Shown: one piece after another, positions 46,285 through 55,400 of the stretch
How the letters are laid out: every line of letters starts with the position of its first letter
Position numbering within the stretch: the first letter of the stretch is position 1
Program-made: the position numbers and the translations under genes
The notes under the pieces: generated by a model
The model's database searches: none
The model's input: the letters and a program-made list of their open reading frames with translations, nothing else
What the model was told of the DNA's origin: nothing
Source of the DNA: Myxococcales bacterium
GTDB lineage: Bacteria > Myxococcota_A > Polyangia > Polyangiales > Ga0077539
Length of the DNA: 64,000 nt
Assembly: GCA_030652255.1 (NCBI GenBank)
Contig: JAUSAZ010000144.1
Location: forward strand, 124,001 to 188,000
Direction: 5' to 3'

Positions 46285-47949
46285 TCAGTCGGGGTAGGCC
46301 GCGACGAAGGTCGTCCCTGCCATGGCGGAGGGCGAGCAGCCGCTGGCCAGGGGCGGCTGGAAGGTGCCGCCGAGCATGCACCCCGCGCTCGACACCGAGA
46401 GCCGGATGCGCCCGAGGCCGCCAGCGCCGCTGCGACCGCCCGTGGCGAAGGGACTGGACAGCCTGCCCACGCCGCCGACCGCTGAGATCCGCGCCGTCGC
46501 GCTCGTCGTGATCTCGGGCGCGCGGAGGAAGATCACGCCGCCCGAACCGCCGCCGCCGGCTGCTCCGGGGGCCGGGTCGCATCCCTCCGCCATGGCCGTG
46601 CCCACGTACGCAGCGCCGCCTGCGCCGCCGTTTGCGAGCACCGATCCGCTCACGGTGATGCGCGTCATCGACGTGATGCGCAGCGCCCCGCCGCCGCCGC
46701 CGCCGCCCGAGGTGCCGCCGGCGCCCGGCCGGAAGCCGTAGTCCGCGCTGCCGCCGCCGCCGCCAGAGCCAGGCTGGAAGGTCGTCGCCACCGCGAGGTC
46801 GCCCGCCGCCGCGGCGCCGATGCTCCCGCCGCCGCCGCCGCCCAGGAATGCCCCCGGGATGCCCGACGCGCCCGCGCACTGCGCCCGGCCGGTGGTCCCG
46901 TCTTCGCCGTCGTAGGGCGTGGCGCCGGCCGAGCCGCCGCGGCCGCCGCTCGCCCCGCCGCCCGCGGTCACGCCCATGCAGTCGACCTGTCCCCGCGCCA
47001 CGGCGGGCTCCGGGATCGGGGGAAGATCGCCCGGCCCTCCGCCCGCAACCCCGCCGCCGCCGCCCCCGTAGGCCCGAAGGCCCGTGAACACCCCGCCGCC
47101 ACCGCCGCGCGCGAAGGTCGCGGTGAAGACGAAGGGCGACGTGAGGCAGGCCCCGCCCTCGCCGATGGGGCAGGTGCCGGCGACGCTGAACGCGCCCATC
47201 CCGCCGGTGCCCGGGGCGCCCGCGCCGAAGGAGCACTCCGGACCGCGGGGCGCCGCCACGGGCGCGCCGGTGAAGCCGCCGGTGCCCGCGCGGCCTCGGG
47301 TGGTGCTGCTCGGAGCGATGGTCGAGGTCGTTCCGGCGCCGCCCGAGAGGTCGAGCGTCCCCTCGATGACGACGTCGCCAGACACCTGGAGGTCGAGCGT
47401 GGCCGAGGAGGTCGAGCCCGTGTCGAGCTGCACCACCACCCCGGCGGGAATACGAACCGATGTAAAGCTGTGCGTGCCCGCCGGCAGGTAGGTGGGGTTC
47501 ACGCTCGGATTGAACGCGACCTGGCAGAAGCCCGCGACGCAGGCCACGCCCGCCGCGCAGGCCAGCCCGCAGCGGCCGCAGTGGGAGCCGTCCGTAGCGA
47601 GGCTGTGGCAGGCGCCCGCGCAGATCGCCTGCCCGGCGGCGCAGCCCGCGTCGGGGGATCCGCCCACGTCGGAGGCGACGTCGGACGCCACGTCGGGGCG
47701 CGCGGCGACGTCGTCAGCGACGGCCGCGTCCGCAGCGTCCGGGGTCGCAGGGCCGAGGTCGGCCGCCGCGTCGCCCGGCGTGGCGGGGCCGGCGTCGCGG
47801 CCGGTGTCGACGGTCGCGGGGCCGCCGTCGTCGGCCGGAAAGCCGATGGGGACGTCTGCCGTGTAGATCGGCGGACGCGCGGACTCGCCGCACGCACCAC
47901 CCGACAGCAACAACAGCAGCGGGCCGAAGGGACGACGCGAGATCCGCAT
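46285..47949 (-). CDS. Gly-rich lipoprotein with a Stig1-like Cys motif
   Basis: 554 residues. Lipobox LLLLSGGAC, then an Asp/Ala/Pro linker to about residue 100. A Stig1-like Cys cluster follows (CHSLATDGSHCGRCGLACAA). Next is a beta-rich part (SGDVVIEGTLDLSGGAGTTS). The C-terminal ~330 residues contain many poly-Gly runs (FARGGGGGVFTGLRAYGGGG), alternating with Ala/Thr strands, like surface-layer or adhesin-type myxobacterial proteins. No catalytic motif. The gene converges on the lipoprotein at 44150 across an 83-bp, strongly C-rich gap. Confidence 0.78.
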   Translation of the reverse strand: MRISRRPFGPLLLLLSGGACGESARPPIYTADVPIGFPADDGGPATVDTGRDAGPATPGDAAADLGPATPDAADAAVADDVAARPDVASDVASDVGGSPDAGCAAGQAICAGACHSLATDGSHCGRCGLACAAGVACVAGFCQVAFNPSVNPTYLPAGTHSFTSVRIPAGVVVQLDTGSTSSATLDLQVSGDVVIEGTLDLSGGAGTTSTIAPSSTTRGRAGTGGFTGAPVAAPRGPECSFGAGAPGTGGMGAFSVAGTCPIGEGGACLTSPFVFTATFARGGGGGVFTGLRAYGGGGGGVAGGGPGDLPPIPEPAVARGQVDCMGVTAGGGASGGRGGSAGATPYDGEDGTTGRAQCAGASGIPGAFLGGGGGGSIGAAAAGDLAVATTFQPGSGGGGGSADYGFRPGAGGTSGGGGGGGALRITSMTRITVSGSVLANGGAGGAAYVGTAMAEGCDPAPGAAGGGGSGGVIFLRAPEITTSATARISAVGGVGRLSSPFATGGRSGAGGLGRIRLSVSSAGCMLGGTFQPPLASGCSPSAMAGTTFVAAYPD

Positions 47950-48004
47950 GCGGGCCGGACTATCACGGCGGCGTCGCCGACGGCCAGAAGCCGCGCGACC
48001 CGGG

Positions 48005-50803
48005 TCAGCGCGGCAGCGCCCAGCGTCCGCGGAAGCTGCGGAGGGTGTCGAGGGTGGTCCCGTCGGCGGCGACCAGGTAGTCGTGGGGGAAGTCGGAGCC
48101 GGGCAGGCGCATCATGAAGGTCGACTCGAACGCGCGGACGAAGTTCGTCTCGGACTCCTGGCCGGGGACGCTGCGGGAGTAGTCGGCCCACTCGAAGGTC
48201 GGCAGCGCGGCGGCGGCGTGCGCGCGCATGAACATCAGCGGGTCGAAGGGGTCCTGGTCCTCGGTGGTGAGGTAGAGCACCGTGGGCTCGGGCTGCATCC
48301 GGTCGTGCGCGCGGGACCAGGCCATGTCCTCCAGCTGCGGCCACTGGAGGTAGCAGTCCACCGTCAGGAACATCACCAGCGTCGCCGCGCCGGGGGGTGG
48401 AAGCGTCGCAGCGAAGGGTGTCGCCACCGTGCGCCGCAGCGTTGGAAAGCGGTCGCCGATCGCGACGACCCCCGCGGCGGGCGCATCGGTCGCAGCGCGC
48501 CACGCGACGTGGGTGCGCGCCGCCGCCTCGCCGCCCGCCGAGAAGGTGACGTCCAGCGAGCCCGCGGCCCCGACCGCCATCCCGGTCGCCGCGAAGGGGA
48601 GCGTGAGCACGGCGTCGCCGCCGCCGACGATCGACAGCGCGCCGCCGAAGGAGACCCCCGTGGAGGTCAGCGCGCGCCAGGTGAGCGCGAGGTCGTCGGG
48701 CCCCGGGTTGCGCAGGCCGACGGGGGCGTCGGCGCCAGGCCGGAGGCGCAGCGCGAGGGGCACGTCCGGCGTCCGCGCGACCCCCGCCGGGTCGACCGCG
48801 AAGAGGTCGAGCCCGTACCAGTCGGAGGCGACCAGCCCCCGCGGCGTGAACGCGACGTCCAGCATCCCGTAGCGCGCGGGGTAGAAGCCCGCGACCCGGG
48901 GCGCGGCGCCGCGCAGGTCGTAGAGCGTCACGCCGGTGAGGCACGCCACCGCGAGGAGGTCGCCCGAGAGCGCCACGGCCGTCGCCACGCACCGGGGCTG
49001 CACGCCCACCCAGGGCGTCAGCGCGCTGCCCGCCGCGCGAAACACCCGCGCCCCGTTGCTCCCCAGGGCGACAGCCACACGGTCGCCCGACATCGCCACG
49101 TCGAGGGGCGGCCCGTCGAGGGGCGCGGCCGCGATCAGCCCGAGGCCCGGCAGCGCGCGCAGCGTGAGGCCCTCGACGCGGTCGATCAGCGCGAGGCGCG
49201 ACCGGTCGGAGACCACGCCCACGAGGTCGGCGCCGACGCCGGTGCGCGCGAGGGCGGTGGGCATCCCGTCCCCGCCCAGGCTGAGACGCAGCAGCCCGTT
49301 GGACTGCGCGGCCATCCACGCGGTGTCGTCGACCACCTCGACGTCGGCCACCTCGTAGACGGGAGTGCCGCCGCCGGGATCGTGGGCGTTGATGTCCCAC
49401 GGGCGCGAGCGGGGGCGCGAGGGGTTGCTCACGTCGACGAGGTCGAGGAAGCCGCTGTCCCCCGCCCCGCAGACGAGCGTGCGGGAGCGGGCGTGCAGCG
49501 AGGCCGTCGAGCAGTGCTGCTCCCGCATCGCGGCGATGGGGTGCACCAGGCGCGTGCTGCCCTCCGCGAGCCCGACCACCGGCAGGCCGTTGGAGTCGGC
49601 GAGGTAGACCGTGTCGCCGTCGACGGCGAGCTCGCGGGCGTGGGCCCCGAAGCCGAAGCTCTGCGCCGACAGCAGCCGGAGGCCCGAGGGCAGACCCGTC
49701 GGCGTCGCCACGTCGGGCGCGGCATCGGTCGCAGCGTCGGGCGTGGCGTCGGGCGCGGCGTCGGCCCCGAGCGACGCGTCCTGCAGGGACGGCGCGTCGG
49801 GAGCCCCCGCGTCGGGGGACGGAGCGTCGGGGGGCGGAGCGTCGGGGGGCGGCGGCGTGCCGGCGTCGGCGGTGACCGTGGCGAAGCGCACCTCGCGCTC
49901 CTCGGTGCGGGCGTGCCCGAGGCCGTCATCGGCGGTAAGCGAGAGCCGCAACGGGCGACCGCCCATCGTCGGGTCGACGGGCAGTCGCAGCGTGACGGGC
50001 GCGACGCACTCCGGCGCGGCCCGGCGCGGCGTCGGCACCACCGTGGCGTCACCGGCAGGCGCCGCGGCGCGCACCTCGCGCAGCAGGGCGCGGCTCGGGC
50101 TCGCGTCGTCGAACACCCGGGCCGTGAGCGACACCGCCGAGGCCGCCATGCCGAGCACCGCGGCGCCGACCAGCACCTCACCCCCGACCGAGGCGCGCAG
50201 CGTCGCGCCCGGCGTGATGGCCAGCGCCTCGTCCCGCCGTTGTGTGGTGCTGGCCAGGGTCAGGGGCACGAGGCTCGCCCCGACGCCCTCGTCTGGCGCG
50301 CAGGACGGGAGCGGGCGGCCGATCCAGGCGCGCCGCGTCGCGGTGCGGGTGAGGCCGGTGGCGTCGCGCGCGGTGAAGGTCAGATCAGCGAGGCCCGCGC
50401 CGCCGGGAAAGAGGGCGTTGAGCAGGAGCCACATCCCGCGCACGTCGCAGGCGTCGCCGGGCCCGTCGGCGGGGACGGCAGCGACGGCGGATGCCGCGTG
50501 GGCGGCGCCGAGGCGGGCGCCGGAGTACGCGTCCCGGGCCTCGACGCTGAGCGTCACCGGCGAGCGGAAGCCGCGCAGCCGGGCGCCGACGAGGACGTGG
50601 CTGCCGCCCTGTGATCCGTTGACCTGCGGGGCGATCGCCCCGTCGCGGAGCTCGATGAAGTCCGACCCGCCCAGGCCCGGGGTCACCGATGCGTCACCCG
50701 CGAAGCCGCCGCACACCGTCGACCGGTCGCCCGTCGCCAGGGGAGCGCCGTCGCAGGACGCCGCGGCCACCGGGGCGAGGAGGGCGAGCAGGCGGGCGCG
50801 CAT
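48005..50803 (-). CDS. Lipoprotein with LVIVD-like propeller and thioredoxin-like C-terminus
   Basis: 932 residues from ATG 50803 (MRARLLALLAPVAAASC, lipobox AAASC). The N-terminal ~330 residues are beta-rich domains with Cys (VCGGFAGDASV; DACDVRGMWL). An Asp/Ala/Pro linker (DAPPPDAPSPDAGAPDAPS) follows. The middle is a propeller (LVCGAGDSGFLDLVDVSNPS; VYEVADVEVVDDTAWMAAQS; RVAVALGSNGARVFRAAGSA) of the LVIVD kind. The last ~150 residues resemble a thioredoxin fold (ATLVMFLTVDCYLQWPQLED; LPTFEWADYSRSVPGQESET; FPHDYLVAADGTTL), with a single Cys where CxxC is expected. Function unknown; surface or periplasmic. Confidence 0.78.
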   Translation of the reverse strand: MRARLLALLAPVAAASCDGAPLATGDRSTVCGGFAGDASVTPGLGGSDFIELRDGAIAPQVNGSQGGSHVLVGARLRGFRSPVTLSVEARDAYSGARLGAAHAASAVAAVPADGPGDACDVRGMWLLLNALFPGGAGLADLTFTARDATGLTRTATRRAWIGRPLPSCAPDEGVGASLVPLTLASTTQRRDEALAITPGATLRASVGGEVLVGAAVLGMAASAVSLTARVFDDASPSRALLREVRAAAPAGDATVVPTPRRAAPECVAPVTLRLPVDPTMGGRPLRLSLTADDGLGHARTEEREVRFATVTADAGTPPPPDAPPPDAPSPDAGAPDAPSLQDASLGADAAPDATPDAATDAAPDVATPTGLPSGLRLLSAQSFGFGAHARELAVDGDTVYLADSNGLPVVGLAEGSTRLVHPIAAMREQHCSTASLHARSRTLVCGAGDSGFLDLVDVSNPSRPRSRPWDINAHDPGGGTPVYEVADVEVVDDTAWMAAQSNGLLRLSLGGDGMPTALARTGVGADLVGVVSDRSRLALIDRVEGLTLRALPGLGLIAAAPLDGPPLDVAMSGDRVAVALGSNGARVFRAAGSALTPWVGVQPRCVATAVALSGDLLAVACLTGVTLYDLRGAAPRVAGFYPARYGMLDVAFTPRGLVASDWYGLDLFAVDPAGVARTPDVPLALRLRPGADAPVGLRNPGPDDLALTWRALTSTGVSFGGALSIVGGGDAVLTLPFAATGMAVGAAGSLDVTFSAGGEAAARTHVAWRAATDAPAAGVVAIGDRFPTLRRTVATPFAATLPPPGAATLVMFLTVDCYLQWPQLEDMAWSRAHDRMQPEPTVLYLTTEDQDPFDPLMFMRAHAAAALPTFEWADYSRSVPGQESETNFVRAFESTFMMRLPGSDFPHDYLVAADGTTLDTLRSFRGRWALPR

Positions 50804-50913
50804 CGTCGGGGAGACTACTACGGCCGCTTCCGCGCGGCGCCCGAGACCTTGCCTCCCCCGATCGGGTGCTAGCCTGCGCGCTCCCAGACGACCGCCCACC
50901 AGGAGCGAACCCG

Positions 50914-52320
50914 ATGCGTCGACCCGATTCCATCGTTGGCCTCACCCTCCACCTCGCGCGTCAGCGATTCGGCGCCCCGGCGCTGCGCCGCGCGGCCCTC
51001 CTCGTCGGCGGCCTCGGGCTCGGCGCCGTCGCCGCCGCGGCCGTCCACCACCGCGCGCCGCCCGCCATCCCCGCGGGGGTGCGCGTCCATGCTCGCGCCC
51101 ACGCGTGGTCGCTCGGCCAGTGCGCCGCGGGCCGCGTCGCGTGCCTCTCCGACGCGATGTGCGGCGCGGGCGATCGCTGCGTCGACCCGCTACAGCTCGG
51201 CGCACGGCTCCGATCGGTGGCGCCGCGGGAAGACACCGTGACGGTGTATCCCCACCTCGCGGTCGACGGCGACGGGTACGGCGTGGTGTGGGCCGCGGTC
51301 GGCGAGGAGGCGTCGGACATCTGGTTCGCGCGCCTCGACGGCGAGGGCAAGCGCCGCGGGGCCGCGGTGCAGCTCACCCGCGGCGGGTCGCTCCGGCTGC
51401 GTCCGCGGCTCGCGCGCGGCGCGTCTGGCTGGGCCGTGGGCTGGCTCGACGTGAGCGAGGACGGCGTCGCGAGCCACGTCCTCCGTCTCGCCCCGGATGG
51501 CCGCCCGCAGGGCTCTCCGGTGCGCGTAGGCGGCGGCGACATCGCGGTGCTCTCGGACGTCGTCGCCCGGGGCGCGCAATACGCAGCCGGGTATTTCTCC
51601 GCCACCGCCGCCCGTCAGATCAGCGTGCACCTCGTGCGCTTCGGCCAGGACGGCGCGGTGGGCGCGCCCATCACCGTCGCCGGCAACCAGCTCCTCCTGG
51701 GGCACCTCGGGCTCGCGGCCTCGGGCGAGGCCTTCGCCGTCGGGTGGAACCACTTCGTTCCCCGCGACGAGCGCGCGGAGACCTTCGTCGCCCGGGTGGG
51801 CCCCGACGGCACGCCCGCCGCGCCGATTCGCCTGGACGCGCACGCGGGCCGCAACGGGGGCGTCGCGCTCGACGGCGCCGCCGACGGCGCGCTGGGCGCC
51901 GTCTGGGAAGACCAGTTCGAGGAGAGCGACGACTCCTTTCGCAACGCGCTCGTCTTCAGCGGCGTGACCGCGGCCGGTCGCGCGCTGCCCCGCAAGGCCG
52001 TCACCGATCGCCGCGCGGTCAACCTCGAGCCCAACCTCGTCGCCGCGGGCGCGCAGCACGGCCTCGTCTATACCCGCCTCGACGACGACGCCCCGACGGT
52101 GCAGTTCGCGCGGCTGGGCGCCGACGGGGCGCCGGTGGGCTCGCCCGTCCAGCTCAACGGGCGCGCCTCCCTCGCCGCCCTCGGCGCGCTCGCCTGGAAC
52201 GGCCGCACCTACGCCGCCGCCTGGACCCAGCTCGACACCGACGGGATCACCCTCCGCTTCGCCCGCCTCGACGCCAACGGCCGCCGCCTCGGCGCCGACA
52301 TCCCGATCAGCCCCCGCTGA
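50914..52320 (+). CDS. Exported propeller-like protein, paralogue of the 17858 gene product
   Basis: 468 residues from ATG 50914, with AGGAG upstream. The N-terminus has Arg residues and a hydrophobic stretch (AALLVGGLGLGAVAAAAVHH) but no lipobox Cys, so it is a signal peptide or anchor. A Cys-rich patch follows (SLGQCAAGRVACLSDAMCGA). Then repeating blades: YGVVWAAVGEEASDIWFARL, WAVGWLDVSEDGVASHVLRL, FAVGWNHFVPRDERAETFVA, GAVWEDQFEESDDSFRNALV, YAAAWTQLDTDGITLRFARL. The blade spacing matches the 17858-19087 product. Function unknown. 146 bp upstream of the metalloprotease. Confidence 0.82.
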   Translation: MRRPDSIVGLTLHLARQRFGAPALRRAALLVGGLGLGAVAAAAVHHRAPPAIPAGVRVHARAHAWSLGQCAAGRVACLSDAMCGAGDRCVDPLQLGARLRSVAPREDTVTVYPHLAVDGDGYGVVWAAVGEEASDIWFARLDGEGKRRGAAVQLTRGGSLRLRPRLARGASGWAVGWLDVSEDGVASHVLRLAPDGRPQGSPVRVGGGDIAVLSDVVARGAQYAAGYFSATAARQISVHLVRFGQDGAVGAPITVAGNQLLLGHLGLAASGEAFAVGWNHFVPRDERAETFVARVGPDGTPAAPIRLDAHAGRNGGVALDGAADGALGAVWEDQFEESDDSFRNALVFSGVTAAGRALPRKAVTDRRAVNLEPNLVAAGAQHGLVYTRLDDDAPTVQFARLGADGAPVGSPVQLNGRASLAALGALAWNGRTYAAAWTQLDTDGITLRFARLDANGRRLGADIPISPR

Positions 52321-52466
52321 CGGGGCGCCGCGAGGGTGGTTCTCCCGCCGCAGCAGCCGTAGTAGCGTCCGCACACCTTTTCCCCGGCCGCGGGCGGCGA
52401 CCCCGCGGCGCCGACGCACCCGCCATCCCCATCCAAACGTCCCCATCGAAGGAGCGATCCCTCCCC

Positions 52467-55400
52467 ATGGCCCGTACTCCGGTACTTCGCACACCCTGGC
52501 GCTCGTTCGCCGTGCTCTGCCTCACGGCCCTCTCGGCCGGGGGGATGGACTGCGCGCAGGAGCGCGACCCCATCAATCGCGTGCGGGAGAACGCGCTGGC
52601 GAAGAGCTTCTTCGTCGGCGCCAACTACACCGACCAGGCCGACGACCCGGAGTTCTACGCGAACAACTTCGTCGTCGACGGCACCGCCGACAACTCGATG
52701 ATGCCCGTGGGCACCTACGACGACGTCGACCGCGTGCGCTGGGAGATCCAGGAGGACTTCCTCCTGGCGCGCAAGTCGTACGAGTACATCGAGGGGAGCG
52801 AGGGCCGGGCCGCGAGCGCCCAGCGCACGCCGCACGGGGTCATCGTCGCGGCGTACCGCATCGAGAGCCACTTCGACCAGCGCCGCGCGTACAACCCGAG
52901 CACCGGCGAGGAGCTCAACGTCGTCGAGGAGAACACCCTCGACCGACGCTGGCACCAGCGGGATTTCATCCGCGTCGACTGGTCGCGCAACCTCGTCAAC
53001 AACCCCGACTGGGCGTGGGTCTGGTACGGCTCGGTCTTCGGCGAGATGTCCTTCTCGCCGGTCGCGTGGAACGAGACCAACCCCGCCTCGCCCGACGCCA
53101 ACAACTTCTGCGAGATGACCCCGGGGATGGTGCGCAACGCCGCCACCGGCGAGTGCGTGGCCGCGACCAATCCCCGCAACCACCCCGGCGGCTACCTCGA
53201 CGTGACCTCCAAGTGGCTCGTCAACCCGGAGAACTCTCAGCTCTTCGACGTGCCCATCCCCACCTGCCTCATCGCGAACTTCTTCGCCAACGGCCCGGTG
53301 TACTCCTGCGCGCAACAGGAGACGGTGATCCGCACGTCATTTCGCCGCGTCGAGGACCGGGACTTCGAGCCCCTGGAGCTCACCCGCCAGCCCTACGACC
53401 TCGTCGGCGGGCCGCGCGCCGATCGCAACGGCTACGACCCCGGCTACGGCCTCGTCGACCGCAATTTCCATCGCTTCGCGATGATCCACAACCTCTGGCA
53501 GCGCTCGCACCTGTCGCCCGTCGTGGAGTGCAGCGCCAACACCGACGCCGACAACGACGGCACCGCCGACGCGTGCGGCGCCTCGACCACCGCCGAGCGC
53601 GCAGGCTCGCAGTGCGACGTGGTCATGCACCGCTGCACGCTGCCCTACCGCCGCCGCGAGGTGCGCCCGATCGCCTACTACACCAACCCCGAGATGCCCG
53701 CGGAGATGCAGGACCACGTGGTCATTCCGGGCGCCGGGGGCAACGACACGTACCGCTTCCCCACCCCCGCCGAGGTCTCCGCCCGCAGCTACGTCCGCGG
53801 CGCCTCGGAGGACATCATCGACTCGTGGAACCGCGCGATCATGTCCGCGATCGCCAACTCCCGCGAGGTCGAGTGCCGCCGCACCGGCGGCGACCGCGCG
53901 GCCTGCCACGCGCAGTTCTTCGACAACGCCACCGAGCCCCAGGGCGACGGAGCCTGGCTCGCCGAGCGCCCGAAGACCACCAACGGCCCCGCGGTGGTCA
54001 TCTGCCACAACCCCGTGCGCGCCGATGACTCCACCGCGTGCCGCGAGCCCGGCTACGCCGCGCGCCTCGGCGACGTGCGCTTCAACCACATCACGTACAT
54101 CCCGGGCCGCACCCGCGCGCCCTTCGGCGGCATCGCCCACTGGGGCTACGACCCGCTCACCGGCGAGGTGGTCTCCAACGGCGGCACCAACATCGGCCGC
54201 TCGGCCGAGTACGCCGCCGCCCAGCAGCGCGACTTCATCCTCCTCGCCCTCGGCGAGCTCGACGTGGCGGACTTCGTCAACGGCGCGGCCTCGTCGCGCT
54301 TCTCCAACGCCGTGCGCAACCCCGCCAGCCAGCCCCGGCGCCGCTTCAGCGACCAGGACATCGCGCAGCGGGTGCTCGCCGTGAACGGCACCAACGCCGC
54401 CCGCGACCTCGGGTTCCGCGGGCAGGCGCAGAGCAGCGGCGCGCGCGCCGTCGCGCAGCACGACCAGACCTTCCAGGACTCCGCCCCGGTGTCGCCCGGC
54501 GCCACCCGCACGGCGGCGCGCGTCGAGGCCAACCAGGCCGCGCTGCGCAACACCTCCCTCGAGGCCGACATGGTCGACGAGAGCTGGCTCGCCAACCTCG
54601 GCTTCGACCCCCGCGCGCAGCGCACCCAGTCGCTCCTCGACCAGGCCTCGCCGCTGCGCCGCATGGACCCGGAGGTCGCCGAGACCACCTGGCACTCGCT
54701 GCTGCAGCGCCTCGAGCGCCGCGGGTTCTGCTTCCAGGACATGGGCGCCCCGCCGATGATCGGCAGCGTCGACCTGCAGGGCGTCGCCCGCTACTTCGCG
54801 CGCAAGTACGCCTCCGCCACCCCCGCCGAGCGCTCGCGCCGCATCTACAACGACCTGCGCATCGAGGCCTACAAGGGCATCGCGCTGCACGAGATCGGGC
54901 ACTCGCTGGGGCTCTACCACCTGCCCTCGTCGAGCTACGACTCGATGAACTACAACCCGCAGTACTGGCAGCTGCGCACGCGCAACGGGGCCTCGACGCA
55001 GACCTGCACCCCCGTGTGCACGGTGAACAACTGCACCAACACCCGTAGCGCGGACGTCAACCAGGACAACTGCATGGGCCCGCGCTACCTCGACCCCGCC
55101 TCGGACGAGGAGCTCGGCCTCGCGGAGGGCTCCGAGCCCCACGCCGGCATCGACTACTTCGGCAACACCTCCGTCATGGAGTACCAGTGGGAGCGCTTCG
55201 ACGAGACCGTCGGCATCGGCTCCTATGACCACTACGCCATGGGCGTGCTCTACGGCCGCGTGCTCGAGACCATGGAGACCGACCCCGCGCGCGGCGGCAC
55301 CTCCATCGAGAACCAGGACCGCTTCTCCCCGCGGCTGCGCTCGCAGCTGAGCGACCTCGACCAGATCCAGTGGACCGACCCGGTGCTCGCCGAGACCGGC

